64,000 nucleotides of DNA from Flavobacterium luminosum (GTDB lineage: Bacteria; Bacteroidota; Bacteroidia; Flavobacteriales; Flavobacteriaceae), in NCBI RefSeq assembly GCF_023635005.1, contig NZ_JAMLJM010000010.1:1-64000 (forward strand), written 5' to 3'. A program made the translations under genes and the position numbers. Below are positions 1 to 9,191 of this stretch, in pieces (positions within the stretch are counted from its first letter, which is position 1; every line of letters begins with the position of its first letter). The notes beneath the pieces were generated by a model. That model saw only the letters and a program-made list of their open reading frames with translations, had not been told where the DNA came from and did not search any database.

Positions 1-54
1 TAATGCAAAATCAAATGTTAATTTTACAATTAAATTTTCTTTATCGTTTCTCAT
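1..54 (-). CDS. Four-helix-bundle protein (S23/IVS family), N-terminal fragment
   Basis: The start of a gene that runs off the left edge. Only 18 codons are visible, reading MRNDKENLIVKLTFDFAL. This closely resembles the N-terminus of the small four-helix-bundle proteins first known from 23S rRNA intervening sequences, which are common as solitary chromosomal genes in Flavobacteriaceae; their function is unknown. It begins 23 bases after the scoA stop codon and is probably in the same transcript, perhaps lying between the two CoA-transferase subunit genes. Too little is visible to exclude another family. Confidence 0.55.
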   Translation of the reverse strand, partial: MRNDKENLIVKLTFDFAL

Positions 55-77
55 CTTCAAATTAAAGAATTGTCAAA

Positions 78-776
78 TTATTTTTGTCTTACTGTACGTT
101 GCTCAATTCTTTTTTCAAATTTCTCTCCTTGGAAAATTCGGTTGACCATAATTCCCGGAATATGAATTTCATTAGGATCTAAGGTTCCTACAGGTACTAA
201 TTCTTCAACCTCGGCGATAGTGATTTTAGCTGCTCCGGCCATTGGTGCGTTGAAGTTTCGAGCCGTTCCTTTAAAGATTAGGTTTCCGGCTTCGTCGCCT
301 TTCCAAGCTTTTACGATGGCAAAATCAGCCTTGTAAGCATGTTCTAAAACGTGCATTTTTCCGTTAAATTCACGTACTTCCTTCCCTTCGGCTACTTCAG
401 TTCCATAACCGGCAGGGGTAAAAAATGCAGGGATTCCCGCTTGTGCAGCACGGCACTTTTCGGCTAAGGTTCCTTGTGGAGTTAATTCTACTTCTAACTC
501 CCCGGAAAGCATTTGGCGTTCAAATTCTGCGTTTTCGCCTACATACGATGAAATCATTTTCTTGATTTGACGTTTTTGTAGTAGCAATCCTAAACCAAAA
601 TCGTCTACTCCGGCATTGTTAGAGATACAAGTCAAATTAGTAACCCCTTTTTTAACCAATTCTGCAATGCTGTTCTCTGGAATTCCGCATAATCCAAATC
701 CGCCTAGCATTATAGTCATGCCATCTTTAACATCATGTAATGCTTCTTGAACGTTGTTTACTTTTCTATTAATCAT
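78..776 (-). CDS. scoA: 3-oxoacid CoA-transferase subunit A
   Basis: Subunit A of a heterodimeric 3-oxoacid (succinyl-CoA:acetoacetate type) CoA-transferase, which moves CoA between succinyl-CoA and acetoacetate in ketone-body and short-chain acid metabolism in the cytoplasm. The 232-residue length is normal for the alpha subunit. The family pattern [10 protein letters not shown] is at residues 25-34, with [15 protein letters not shown] in the middle and [14 protein letters not shown] further on. The catalytic glutamate lies in subunit B, which is not in the window and is probably just beyond the left edge. It starts two bases after the pbp1A stop codon, so it is likely co-transcribed with it although the functions are unrelated. 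Confidence 0.9.
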   Translation of the reverse strand: MINRKVNNVQEALHDVKDGMTIMLGGFGLCGIPENSIAELVKKGVTNLTCISNNAGVDDFGLGLLLQKRQIKKMISSYVGENAEFERQMLSGELEVELTPQGTLAEKCRAAQAGIPAFFTPAGYGTEVAEGKEVREFNGKMHVLEHAYKADFAIVKAWKGDEAGNLIFKGTARNFNAPMAGAAKITIAEVEELVPVGTLDPNEIHIPGIMVNRIFQGEKFEKRIEQRTVRQK

Positions 777-778
777 AA

Positions 779-3103
779 TTATATTCCGAATTCGTCTGTG
801 TTCTGTTCTTCAATTTTTACAGCAGTAGAGTCGGTTGCAGTAGAATCATTTACTTGTCTTCTTGGTGCAACATAACAATCTACTTTTATTGATAAGTCTT
901 TAGGTTTTTCGAAAGCTTCTTTGGAAACATTCAAAGATGTATCTGCATAACATTTTTTCATAAATAATGCCCAAATAGGTAGTGCCATAGTAGCTCCCTG
1001 ACCCGTTGCCAATGTTCTGAAATGAGCGGAACGATCATCATTTCCTACCCAAACACCAGTCGCTAAATTAGGTACCATACCCACAAACCAACCGTCCGAC
1101 TGATTTTGAGTTGTTCCTGTTTTTCCTGCAATTGGGTTATCAAACATATAAGGATAACCGGTTACTCTTTCAAACTTCCAGCCCCCTCCTTGAGTTCTTA
1201 ATCTGCTTCCGGATCCAATTTCGGTTACGCCTTCCATTAATTTGATAACGGCATAGGCTACGTCTTTACTTAAAACGTCTTTGGATTCTAACTTAGGTTC
1301 AAAAATAACATTTCCGTTTTTATCTTCAATCTTGACAATCACCTGGGGTTTGATATAAATTCCTTGGTTTGCAAAGGCACTAAAAGCGGCTACTAAATCT
1401 CTCACTGTAATATCTACAGCACCTAATGCAATAGACGGTTGTGAAGGAATTTCTGTTTCAACACCTAATTTTTTCACTAGATCGATTACTGCATCAGGAC
1501 CGGTTCTGTCTATGAGTTTTGCAGAAACCGTATTGACAGAAAGTGCCAGAGCTTTTTTAAGACTTATCATACCTCTGTACTGATGGTCTGAATTTCTAGG
1601 TTCCCAATCTTCGGTGACATTATGACGCCCTTTGCGAATCATGAAAGGACCGTCAACAATAGTATCACAAGGAGACATTCCTAATTGTTCTAAAGCGGTA
1701 GCATACACAAAAGGCTTGAAGGTTGAACCTACTTGTCTAGCTCCTAATCCTACGTGATCGTATTGAAAATAACGGTAATCGATACCACCAACCCAAGCTT
1801 TTACAAAACCTGTTTGAGGCTCCATAGCCATTAAACCTGGTTGTAAGAAATGTTTATAATAACGGATGGAATCGTAAGGTGTCATGATAGTGTCTCTGTC
1901 ACCTTTCCAAGTAAAGACCGTCATTTTGGTTTTAATGTAGAATGACTTTTTAATCTCTTCCTCATCTTTTCCATCCTCAGAAAGTATTCTCCAGCGTTCC
2001 GAAGTTCGCATAGAACGCTCCATAATTCTATCGATATCCGACTGCTTGATATTAACAAACGGAGCGGTTTTGTTCTTTTTAGATTCTAAGAAAAACTCTT
2101 CCTGTAAATTCGCTAAATGTTCTTTTGCGGCTTCTTCAGCGTACAATTGCATTCTAGAATCTATAGTAGTATAAATTTTTAATCCATCGGAATAGATATT
2201 ATAGTCCGATCCGTCTTCTTTTTTGTTTTCTACTACCCATTTTTTCATGTAATCGCGAAGATATTCACGAAAATAGGTTGCAGTTCCTTCGTTATATTTC
2301 TCGGGAGTAAAAGTCAATGTAATTGGTTTGGCCTGAAAATTTTCTTTTTGTGTTGTCGTCAGAAAATTATTTTTCTCCATTTGTTTCAAGACAACATTTC
2401 TTCTCTCGCGTACTTTTTCTTCTCTTTTTAAGGGATTAAATAGGGATGGATTTTTAAGCATTCCCACCAACATAGCTGCCTCATCAATAGTTAGATTTTT
2501 AGGCTCTTTAGCAAAATATACTTTTGCTGCGGAACGAATTCCAACCGCTGTATTAATAAAATCGACTTTATTAAAATACATAGCGATAATCTCGTTTTTG
2601 GTGTATTGTCTTTCCAAACGAATCGCAATAATCCATTCTTTTGCTTTTTGAACAATACGGAACGGTAAAAATTGAGAACCTTCACCGTGGAATAATAATT
2701 TGGCCAATTGCTGTGTTATGGTACTTGCTCCTCCTCTACTTCCTAAGCTCAGAGAGGCACTTAACGTTCTTCTGCCATCAATACCAGAATGTTCATAAAA
2801 ACGTTCGTCTTCGGTAGCAATTAGAGCCTCTACCAAATGTTTAGGTAAATCTTCATACTTAACCGGTGTTCTATTTTCATTAAAAAATTTACCAATAACG
2901 ACACCGTCTGAAGAAATAATTTCTGTAGCCAAATTAGACTCAGGATTTTCTAATTCAGAAAATGAAGGCATTGATCCAAAAAGCCCCCAAGAAGCAAAAA
3001 GAAAAAACAACAATACGCCTCCAAATCCCATGAAGAAGTATTTCCAAAATTTTTTCACATATGGTGAATAATCCGGTTTTTGAGTATTCAGTTTTTGTGC
3101 CAT
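779..3103 (-). CDS. Penicillin-binding protein 1A (transglycosylase/transpeptidase)
   Basis: Bifunctional class A penicillin-binding protein of 774 residues that polymerises lipid II and cross-links peptidoglycan in the periplasm. A short cytoplasmic tail is followed by one membrane anchor at about 20-44. The GT51 glycosyltransferase domain follows, with the catalytic-glutamate segment EDERFYEH at 98-105 and [10 protein letters not shown] at 126-135. The transpeptidase domain shows all three motifs: SxxK at 460-463 (STFK), SVN at 522-524 and KTG at 661-663. The C-terminus is a short charged/Thr-rich tail. It is called PBP1A/MrcA-type from overall architecture. Its place directly after gldH and ricT suggests one envelope-related transcript. 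Confidence 0.93.
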   Translation of the reverse strand: MAQKLNTQKPDYSPYVKKFWKYFFMGFGGVLLFFLFASWGLFGSMPSFSELENPESNLATEIISSDGVVIGKFFNENRTPVKYEDLPKHLVEALIATEDERFYEHSGIDGRRTLSASLSLGSRGGASTITQQLAKLLFHGEGSQFLPFRIVQKAKEWIIAIRLERQYTKNEIIAMYFNKVDFINTAVGIRSAAKVYFAKEPKNLTIDEAAMLVGMLKNPSLFNPLKREEKVRERRNVVLKQMEKNNFLTTTQKENFQAKPITLTFTPEKYNEGTATYFREYLRDYMKKWVVENKKEDGSDYNIYSDGLKIYTTIDSRMQLYAEEAAKEHLANLQEEFFLESKKNKTAPFVNIKQSDIDRIMERSMRTSERWRILSEDGKDEEEIKKSFYIKTKMTVFTWKGDRDTIMTPYDSIRYYKHFLQPGLMAMEPQTGFVKAWVGGIDYRYFQYDHVGLGARQVGSTFKPFVYATALEQLGMSPCDTIVDGPFMIRKGRHNVTEDWEPRNSDHQYRGMISLKKALALSVNTVSAKLIDRTGPDAVIDLVKKLGVETEIPSQPSIALGAVDITVRDLVAAFSAFANQGIYIKPQVIVKIEDKNGNVIFEPKLESKDVLSKDVAYAVIKLMEGVTEIGSGSRLRTQGGGWKFERVTGYPYMFDNPIAGKTGTTQNQSDGWFVGMVPNLATGVWVGNDDRSAHFRTLATGQGATMALPIWALFMKKCYADTSLNVSKEAFEKPKDLSIKVDCYVAPRRQVNDSTATDSTAVKIEEQNTDEFGI

Positions 3104-3104
3104 A

Positions 3105-3605
3105 CTATTTCTTTTCTAATGATTCTATTCTAAAACCTATTTCGGTGATACCGTTCAAGCGTTCTACTCCGGTTACTTTCCCGGTTTGTCTTACCGCTTG
3201 TTGAATGGAAACTTTGTAATTTCCAGTTTCCGAAAAAGTAGCCTTTTCTTTGTACCAAAGTTTACTTTCCTTGATATCCGACCAACCTTCTCCCATTAAG
3301 GTACCGTCGGGATTTGCCATTTGATACTCTAACGTATCGATATGAATTTTTCCTTTGGGTTGTTCCATTTTTACAATTAGAAACAAATTACTGAATTCAT
3401 AATCATCATTGTTTCTAACATTTATAAATAAATTGACAGGAACCTTTGAAGCTTTTTGTTCAAAATTAAAAGTAATGATGCTATCTCGATGCCAACCATC
3501 GTCGATAGTATGATATTCGTCAAAAATTTGCGTTTTATCGCACGATATCATCATCGAAGCGAACAAAAACAGCAATACACTATTTTTTAGCATCTTTTTT
3601 TTCAT
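3105..3605 (-). CDS. gldH: Gliding motility lipoprotein GldH
   Basis: GldH is one of the lipoproteins required for Flavobacterium gliding and type IX secretion. The reading frame is open further upstream, but the start at 3605 is chosen because it gives a proper lipoprotein signal: MKKKMLKN, a hydrophobic stretch, then the lipobox MISC with the acylated Cys at residue 22. An alternative start lies four codons later. The mature part (about 145 residues) has the family sequences TIDDGWHRDSI, VRNNDDYEFSNLF and GEGWSDIKES. The first 26 bases overlap the end of ricT in another frame, so the two are probably translationally coupled. Confidence 0.88.
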   Translation of the reverse strand: MKKKMLKNSVLLFLFASMMISCDKTQIFDEYHTIDDGWHRDSIITFNFEQKASKVPVNLFINVRNNDDYEFSNLFLIVKMEQPKGKIHIDTLEYQMANPDGTLMGEGWSDIKESKLWYKEKATFSETGNYKVSIQQAVRQTGKVTGVERLNGITEIGFRIESLEKK

Positions 3606-4854
3606 TTCTAAATTTAGGACGATTTTGTCTTTTAGGTTTATTATCTTTTTTTTCGCCCTCCGGCTTCGGTGTCGTTGCATTTTGATTTTGCCCTTGAGTT
3701 TGCTGTGGCGTTTGTGATTGCGGACGGCGTTTTTTATTATTGTTATTTTTGCTTTTCTTCTTTGGCTGATCGAAACGAGTTAAACTGTCTTGTCCCATAG
3801 CATTTTGGAACGTTTTTTCCACTTCTGGTTTTTCCGCTTCAAGCGCATAATCCTCTAAAGAAGAAACTCTTGTTTTTTGCTTGTTTAAGGCTATAATTTC
3901 TTTAACCTGTTCTGCTTTAATTACATGCCAATGCGCAAAATTATCGGTATAAGCAAACCACATCAGTCCTTTAAATATGTCTATTTTTTGACATACCGCA
4001 TCTCCTTTTTCTGTATAAAGTTTCGTATCCATATCTGGCAAATCTTTTAAAGCATCCAGATAGGTATCTAATTCATAGTTAAGACAGCATTTTAGTTTAC
4101 CACATTGCCCAGCTAATTTTTGAGGGTTTAAAGACAACTGCTGGTAACGAGCTGCAGAAGTATTCACACTTCTGAAATCTGTCAACCAAGTAGAACAGCA
4201 CAATTCTCGACCACAAGAACCTATACCTCCCAATCGGGAAGCTTCTTGGCGGAAACCAACCTGTTTCATTTCGATTCTGATTTTGAATTCAGAAGCATAA
4301 TCTTTGATTAACTGACGGAAATCTACTCGATCATTGGCGGTATAATAAAATGTAGCTTTCGAACCATCTCCTTGAAATTCGATATCCGAAATCTTCATTT
4401 CTAGATTTAAAGCAATGGCTAATTCACGAGCGCGAACCTTCATAGGCTCTTCGCGGTTGCGAGCATCACTCCAAATATCGATGTCTTTTTGAGAAGCTTT
4501 ACGATATATTTTAGGGATTTCACCATCGGGGTTTTCGCCTTTTTTCTTCATTTGGACTTTAACCAACTCACCCGTCAGGGTAACTATACCCACATCGTGT
4601 CCCGGTGAAGCTTCGGTTGCTACAATATCCCCGATACTTAAGGTTAATTTTTCTGTATTTCTGAAAAACTCTTTTCGCCCGTTTTTAAAACGAACTTCCA
4701 CACAATCGAAAGGTTCCTGACCACCTGGTAGACTCATGTTGGCCAACCAATCGAAAACTGTTAATTTGTTGCAGCTATCGGTGCCGCAAGTCCCATTATT
4801 TTTACACCCTTTTGGCGCTCCGCCATCAGTGGTTGAACAAGAATTACATGCCAT
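3580..4854 (-). CDS. ricT: PSP1-domain protein, RicT-like
   Basis: RicT/YaaT family PSP1-domain protein of 424 residues. In Bacillus RicT works with RicA and RicF in an Fe-S-containing complex that affects mRNA processing; the role in Bacteroidota is not established. The start at 4854 was chosen because it opens directly into a conserved Cys-rich head (Cys 3, 6, 17, 23, 28). The PSP1 core is at about 45-200, followed by two vicinal-Cys motifs, CGRELCC (214-220) and CGKLKCC (251-257), typical of the family. The last 70 residues are a low-complexity Lys/Asn/Gln/Pro tail. It leads the transcript ricT-gldH-pbp1A-scoA. RicA and RicF homologues are not in the window. Confidence 0.87.
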   Translation of the reverse strand: MACNSCSTTDGGAPKGCKNNGTCGTDSCNKLTVFDWLANMSLPGGQEPFDCVEVRFKNGRKEFFRNTEKLTLSIGDIVATEASPGHDVGIVTLTGELVKVQMKKKGENPDGEIPKIYRKASQKDIDIWSDARNREEPMKVRARELAIALNLEMKISDIEFQGDGSKATFYYTANDRVDFRQLIKDYASEFKIRIEMKQVGFRQEASRLGGIGSCGRELCCSTWLTDFRSVNTSAARYQQLSLNPQKLAGQCGKLKCCLNYELDTYLDALKDLPDMDTKLYTEKGDAVCQKIDIFKGLMWFAYTDNFAHWHVIKAEQVKEIIALNKQKTRVSSLEDYALEAEKPEVEKTFQNAMGQDSLTRFDQPKKKSKNNNNKKRRPQSQTPQQTQGQNQNATTPKPEGEKKDNKPKRQNRPKFRNEKKDAKK

Positions 4855-4875
4855 AAATTTGAATATATATAGGTC

Positions 4876-4895
4876 GTCCCGGTTTGTTTTGGGAC
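4876..4895 (-). other. Small inverted repeat in the ricT leader
   Basis: GTCCC (4876-4880) and GGGAC (4891-4895) are separated by ten bases, just upstream of the ricT start. The stem is short and no T-run follows, so it may be a weak leader hairpin or chance. Confidence 0.25.
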
Positions 4896-4937
4896 TACTA
4901 TTGCCAAAATCATTTTGTGGGTAAAGATACATATTTT

Positions 4938-4975
4938 AAATTCCAAATTAGAAATTCCAAATCCCAAAATTTTAT
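4938..4975. repeat. Short AATTCCAAAT-type direct repeat
   Basis: Two exact copies of AAATTCCAAAT (4938-4948 and 4952-4962) are followed by the related AATCCCAAAA. It lies between ricT and the ferredoxin terminator. From memory, similar words recur between genes in Flavobacterium genomes, but only this one site is visible here. Confidence 0.4.
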
Positions 4976-4999
4976 TTTGCAAATGTCTAGCAAGACCTT

Positions 5000-5039
5000 T
5001 TAAACAAAAAACCTGTTACAATATAAAAACGTAACAGGT
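5000..5039 (-). terminator. Rho-independent terminator of the trhO-trhP-ferredoxin operon
   Basis: A perfect 9-bp inverted repeat, ACCTGTTAC (5011-5019) and GTAACAGGT (5031-5039), has an 11-base loop. Read on the minus strand it is followed by a run of T residues (complement of 5006-5010). It sits 28 bases after the ferredoxin stop codon. Confidence 0.8.
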
Positions 5040-5067
5040 GTAAGAATAAGTATCTTTAATCTAATTT

Positions 5068-5298
5068 TTAGGTTTCTTTTACCGAAATAATATGTACCGG
5101 ACAAGCTTTTTCGGCTAATTCACAAGCCTCTACAATGGTATGATCGTGTGATTTTAAGGTGTGAAATCCTTTCGTATCGACAGATTTAATCAGTACCGAT
5201 TTGCCATCTTTTTTAGACATTTGAAACTGTGCCGGCGCAAACTCTACACAATAATTGCAACCAATACACTTATCACGTTGTAAGGTAATAATAACCAT
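5068..5298 (-). CDS. Small 4Fe-4S ferredoxin
   Basis: A 76-residue ferredoxin with one predicted [4Fe-4S] cluster. CxxCxxC is at residues 11, 14 and 17, and the fourth ligand is in a Cys-Pro pair at 66-67. An extra Cys is at 59. The second-cluster motif of bacterial 2[4Fe-4S] ferredoxins is absent. Its start codon touches the stop codon of trhP (they share base 5298), so it is very likely translated with it. That position suggests it supplies electrons to the tRNA hydroxylation enzymes upstream, or helps with their Fe-S cluster; this is inferred from context only. Confidence 0.85.
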   Translation of the reverse strand: MVIITLQRDKCIGCNYCVEFAPAQFQMSKKDGKSVLIKSVDTKGFHTLKSHDHTIVEACELAEKACPVHIISVKET

Positions 5299-6539
5299 TA
5301 GGCTTCTACAATTTTGTATAATTTATCTGACAATCGAATTCTGAATGGTAGTTTAAATGTACAACTGTCACCTTTTGTCGCTTTTTCGGAAACTTGATCG
5401 TTCACATACATCTCCCCAATAACCATTTCTTGTGCACCAGTACTTGGTCCTGTGATTAGAATCTTATCACCTTTCTTAATATCATAGGCTTCAATTTTAA
5501 ATTCACCTATACTGGCTTTTTGATAAAAATGCATCCCTTTTCCCACATATACTTTCTTTTGAGTGGCATGACTTCCAGGGTCTTTACTCCATTCGCCTAG
5601 TTTTTGCCCTAAGTAATAACCGCTCCAGAATCCTCTATTGTAAACGGTGGACAAGGTTTCCATCCAAGTGCTGATTTTTTCTTTGGTAAAAGTTCCTTCG
5701 TAATACGAATCGATGGCTTCGCGATATGTTCTTGTTACTGTCGCCACATAATCGGCTGCACGACCACGACCTTCGATTTTTAAAACTTTAACACCAGAAT
5801 CGATTACTTGATCTAAAAAATCGATTGTGCACAAATCTTTAGGAGACATCATGTATTCGTTGTCTATCTCAATCTCAAATCCTGACTCTTGATCGATAAC
5901 CGTATATTTTTTTCGACAGTTTTGCTTACAAGCACCGCGGTTTGCCGACGAATTATGCGAATGCAAACTCAAATAACATTTTCCTGAAACTGCCATACAC
6001 AAAGCACCGTGACCGAAAATTTCAATTTCAACCAAATGACCGCTTGGTCCTTTGATTTGTTCTTTTTCGATTTGCTCTGTAATTTTCTTTACTTGACGCA
6101 AACTCAACTCGCGAGACAACACAATAGTGTCGGCAAACATGGCATAGAATTTTACTGTTTCAATGTTAGTAACATTCAATTGAGTTGAAATATGCACCTC
6201 CATTCCAATAGTTTTGGCCGCCATGATTACTGCTTGATCTGATGCAATAACAGCGGTTATATTAGCTTCTTTAGCTTTGTTCAAAAGTGTTTTTACTATT
6301 GAAAGATCATGATCATAAACAATTGTATTGAGAGTCAAATAAGTTCTCACATTTTTTTCTTGACAACGACGCGCTATTTCCGGTAAATCGTCTAATACGA
6401 AATTTACCGTTGCTCGTGCTCGCATGTTCAATTGTTCTACACCAAAATAAACTGAATCACAACCGTTGTCTAACGCCGCTTGAAGTGATTCGAAATTTCC
6501 AGCCGGAGCCATTAATTCGATTCTTCCTGTAGTTGTCAT
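5298..6539 (-). CDS. trhP: U32-family tRNA uridine-5-hydroxylation protein TrhP
   Basis: A 413-residue U32 'peptidase' family protein of the YegQ/TrhP group, which makes 5-hydroxyuridine at tRNA position 34 by an oxygen-independent, Fe-S-dependent route. The U32 signature EIFGHGALCMAVSGKCYLS runs through residues 173-191, and Cys 181, 188, 204 and 208 are the likely cluster ligands. A C-terminal beta domain occupies about 327-411. The assignment to tRNA hydroxylation rather than proteolysis is supported by the adjacent trhO gene, which makes the same modification by another route, and by the ferredoxin gene. It shares single bases with both neighbours, indicating coupled translation. Confidence 0.87.
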   Translation of the reverse strand: MTTTGRIELMAPAGNFESLQAALDNGCDSVYFGVEQLNMRARATVNFVLDDLPEIARRCQEKNVRTYLTLNTIVYDHDLSIVKTLLNKAKEANITAVIASDQAVIMAAKTIGMEVHISTQLNVTNIETVKFYAMFADTIVLSRELSLRQVKKITEQIEKEQIKGPSGHLVEIEIFGHGALCMAVSGKCYLSLHSHNSSANRGACKQNCRKKYTVIDQESGFEIEIDNEYMMSPKDLCTIDFLDQVIDSGVKVLKIEGRGRAADYVATVTRTYREAIDSYYEGTFTKEKISTWMETLSTVYNRGFWSGYYLGQKLGEWSKDPGSHATQKKVYVGKGMHFYQKASIGEFKIEAYDIKKGDKILITGPSTGAQEMVIGEMYVNDQVSEKATKGDSCTFKLPFRIRLSDKLYKIVEA

Positions 6540-7909
6540 TAGCGTATTATTTTAAATAATTTATCGGACGGTCTTACTTTAAAAGGTACATTAAATGTTA
6601 ATTTGTCTCCTGCTTTTGCAACAGTATTAGGAACACCGTTAACATACATGTTTTCTACGATGAGTTCTTGTGTTCCGGTAGTTGGGCCAATAATCATGAT
6701 TTTATCTCCCACTTGAAGCTCTTGGTTTTCCATTAAAAACTGACCTACTTGAGCTTTGGAGAAATAATGTTGTCCTTTGGCAACCAATACTTTTTTCTGC
6801 GCGATTCTTTGACGAATATTTTTGGGTTTCTCTGTCAAATCAGTTGCCTTGGCCAAAGGGGTTGCCGTTAACTCACCCGATTTCTTAAACTTTAAGGCTT
6901 CCGATTTTCCTTTTCTGAAGATTTTATTCCCTACCTGAATTCCTCTGCGAAGTCTAACTTGTTCTTCTAGTGGAAGATGAGTCATCTCGAGACATTCGGT
7001 TGAACAACAATTTTCCATTCTTTCAGCACACTCCTCACATTGAATAAACAATAAGTGGCAACCGTCATTGGCACAATTGGTATGGGTATCGCAAGGTTTC
7101 CCGCATTGATGGCATTGCGCTATAATATCATCGGTAATTCGTTCTCCCAAACGATGATCGAACACAAAGTTTTTACCGATGAATTTACTTTCTAATCCTT
7201 CTTCTTTAATTTGTTTCGCGTAATTGATAATTCCGCCTTCTAGTTGGTATACGTTTTTAAATCCTTGATGCTTAAAATATGCCGAGGCTTTCTCACAACG
7301 AATTCCTCCGGTACAATACATCACCAGATTTTTATCTTCTTTGAAATCTTTTAATTGCTCGTTAATAATCGGTAAGGATTCACGGAATGTTTCCACGTCT
7401 GGCGTGATAGCTCCTTTGAAATGTCCTACTTCACTTTCGTAGTGGTTTCTAAAATCTACTACAATTGTGTTAGGATCTTCTAGAATTTCATTGAACGCTT
7501 TAGCATTTAAATGTACTCCTTTATTAGTTACATCAAAGGTTTCATCATTTAAGCCATCGGCTACAATTTTGTGACGTACTTTAATGGTCAGTTTCAAAAA
7601 CGAGTGATCGTCGTGTTCTACCGCCACATTCAAACGAATTCCTTTCATAAAAGGATACACTTCTAAAGTATCTCGAAAAGCTTCAAAATTTTCTGCAGGA
7701 ACACTCATTTGGGCATTAATCCCTTCTTTGGCTACATAAATACGGCCTAATGCTTCGAGTGCATTCCAAGCTAAAAATAATTCGTCTCTAAATTTTTTTG
7801 GATGTTCAATGTTGGCATACGCATAGAAAGACAATGTAAGGCGTTGTTTCCCCGCCTGATCAATTAGTTCTTTTCTTTCTTCTGCGCTTAAGGTGTTATA
7901 CAGTTGCAT
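6539..7909 (-). CDS. trhO: Rhodanese-type tRNA uridine hydroxylase TrhO with extra U32-type C-terminal domain
   Basis: TrhO (YceA family) carries out oxygen-dependent formation of 5-hydroxyuridine at U34 of tRNA. The N-terminal acylphosphatase-like domain is at about 20-110. The rhodanese domain has its active loop CTGGIRC at 199-205 (Cys199 nucleophile). A Cys-rich metal-binding region at 266-306 includes CHQCGKPC and CEEC. At 456 residues it is about 100 longer than the E. coli protein. The extra residues 371-455 align without gaps to the C-terminal domain of the TrhP next to it, about half identical. It is the first gene of the operon, with a good promoter at 7973-8000. Confidence 0.9.
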   Translation of the reverse strand: MQLYNTLSAEERKELIDQAGKQRLTLSFYAYANIEHPKKFRDELFLAWNALEALGRIYVAKEGINAQMSVPAENFEAFRDTLEVYPFMKGIRLNVAVEHDDHSFLKLTIKVRHKIVADGLNDETFDVTNKGVHLNAKAFNEILEDPNTIVVDFRNHYESEVGHFKGAITPDVETFRESLPIINEQLKDFKEDKNLVMYCTGGIRCEKASAYFKHQGFKNVYQLEGGIINYAKQIKEEGLESKFIGKNFVFDHRLGERITDDIIAQCHQCGKPCDTHTNCANDGCHLLFIQCEECAERMENCCSTECLEMTHLPLEEQVRLRRGIQVGNKIFRKGKSEALKFKKSGELTATPLAKATDLTEKPKNIRQRIAQKKVLVAKGQHYFSKAQVGQFLMENQELQVGDKIMIIGPTTGTQELIVENMYVNGVPNTVAKAGDKLTFNVPFKVRPSDKLFKIIR

Positions 7910-7972
7910 GCTATAAACGTTAAGTGAGAAATAAATAAAATGTCTTGAATTCTAAATGGAAGAATTCGCGGC

Positions 7973-8000
7973 AAAGGTATTGATTTTTAAATTATCTCAA
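7973..8000 (-). promoter_or_regulatory. Promoter of the trhO-trhP-ferredoxin operon
   Basis: On the minus strand TTG (7998-8000), 17 bases, then TACCTTTG (7973-7980) match the Bacteroidota consensus TTG-N17-23-TANNTTTG fully. The predicted leader to the trhO start at 7909 is about 55 bases. The -33 element lies inside the 3' end of dprA. Confidence 0.7.
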
Positions 8001-9090
8001 AATATTTACCCGGTAAAGGTCTAACAACACCTTTGAGTTCCATACCCAACAATATCGACGATAATTTGAATACCGGCATTTGACAATCGATTGCAATAGT
8101 GTCTAAATGTTCTTTGTTACCTTTTTGCAAATAATCATAGATCAATTGCTCTTCGTTTTCTAAAGCAACAAAAAGTTGTTTTTGAATAGCCTTAGAAGGC
8201 TCTTTCTTTAAATCCCAATTCAAATGATAAATCAAATCTGCGGCACTCGTGAGCAATTGGGCTTTATTGGTTTTAATAAGAAGATTGCATCCTTGGCTGT
8301 ATTTGTCGGTAACTCGGCCCGGTACTGCAAAAACTTCCCGATGATAATCATTAGCCATATTAGCTGTGAGTAATGATCCACCTTGTTCAGCACTTTCGAT
8401 AACAATAGTAGCTTCAGAAATACCCGCTACAATGCGATTTCTTTTCACAAAATTTTCCCTATCTGGATTTGAAGAACTCCAAAACTCGGTCATGAAGCCG
8501 CCATTTTGCTCCATTTTGGCCATATACTTTTTATGGTTTTTAGGGTAAATTTGATTCAATCCATGTGCTAAAACACCTATCGTTGGTAGATTATGTTCTA
8601 TTGCTGCTTGGTGGGCTACAATGTCTACGCCATAAGCAAAACCGCTAACAATCATTGGATTCAAAGGCGCTAAATCGGCTATAAGTTGCTTACAAAAATC
8701 AGCACCATAGGAAGTTACTTGTCTTGTGCCTACTATACTTATAATTTTTCGATTATTGAAATTGATATTTCCAGTCGTAAAAAGTAAAACAGGCGAATCA
8801 TTACATTGTTTTAAACGTTCTGGATATAACGCGTCTTGGTAAAAAAGCGTTTGGATATTTTCTGATTGAATAAACTTTAATTCGCTTTCTGCCTCTTTAA
8901 AAGCTAGTGAATCTTGCAATTTTTTAATAATGAAAGGTCCAATACCTTCAATTTTAGCTAATTCAGAAGTTTTAGCTTTAAAAATTGCTTCTGCTGATCC
9001 TAAATGCGCTAGAAGTTTTTTGGCGGTAACATCACCAATACCTTCCACTTTCAGTAAGGCTAAGGTGTATAACAAATCTTGATGTAACAT
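7987..9090 (-). CDS. dprA: DNA-processing protein DprA
   Basis: DprA binds single-stranded DNA taken up by the cell and loads RecA on it during natural transformation. The protein has 367 residues. Helix-hairpin-helix segments (VEGIGDVTAKKLL, KIEGIGPF) are at 15-53. The Rossmann-fold core starts with IVGTR (119-123) and SGFAYGVD (149-156), then continues with RNRIVAGIS, the GGSLLTA signature and AVPGRV. A C-terminal winged-helix (DML1-like) domain is at about 300-367. All core motifs are intact. It is divergent from the HU/SPOR gene, separated by about 100 bases containing a tandem 13-base repeat. Confidence 0.94.
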   Translation of the reverse strand: MLHQDLLYTLALLKVEGIGDVTAKKLLAHLGSAEAIFKAKTSELAKIEGIGPFIIKKLQDSLAFKEAESELKFIQSENIQTLFYQDALYPERLKQCNDSPVLLFTTGNINFNNRKIISIVGTRQVTSYGADFCKQLIADLAPLNPMIVSGFAYGVDIVAHQAAIEHNLPTIGVLAHGLNQIYPKNHKKYMAKMEQNGGFMTEFWSSSNPDRENFVKRNRIVAGISEATIVIESAEQGGSLLTANMANDYHREVFAVPGRVTDKYSQGCNLLIKTNKAQLLTSAADLIYHLNWDLKKEPSKAIQKQLFVALENEEQLIYDYLQKGNKEHLDTIAIDCQMPVFKLSSILLGMELKGVVRPLPGKYFEII

Positions 9091-9130
9091 GGCGTATAAA
9101 TTGTGAATAACAAAGTAACGTATTTTTAAA

Positions 9131-9156
9131 TTGTTAATAAAATTTGTTAATAAAAT
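9131..9156. repeat. Tandem 13-bp repeat TTGTTAATAAAAT x2
   Basis: Two exact adjacent copies (9131-9143, 9144-9156) lie between the divergent dprA and HU/SPOR genes. Each contains TGTTAATAA, the word that is also enriched at 60036-60493. It could be a protein-binding site. Confidence 0.6.
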
Positions 9157-9191
9157 TTTTATTTTGGCTTGTATGCTTTACTTTTGCTACT

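Noticed and set aside
3606-3680. A longer GldH starting at 3680
   Set aside because: The extension is Arg/Lys-rich, comes from the ricT low-complexity tail read in another frame, and would bury the lipoprotein signal peptide.
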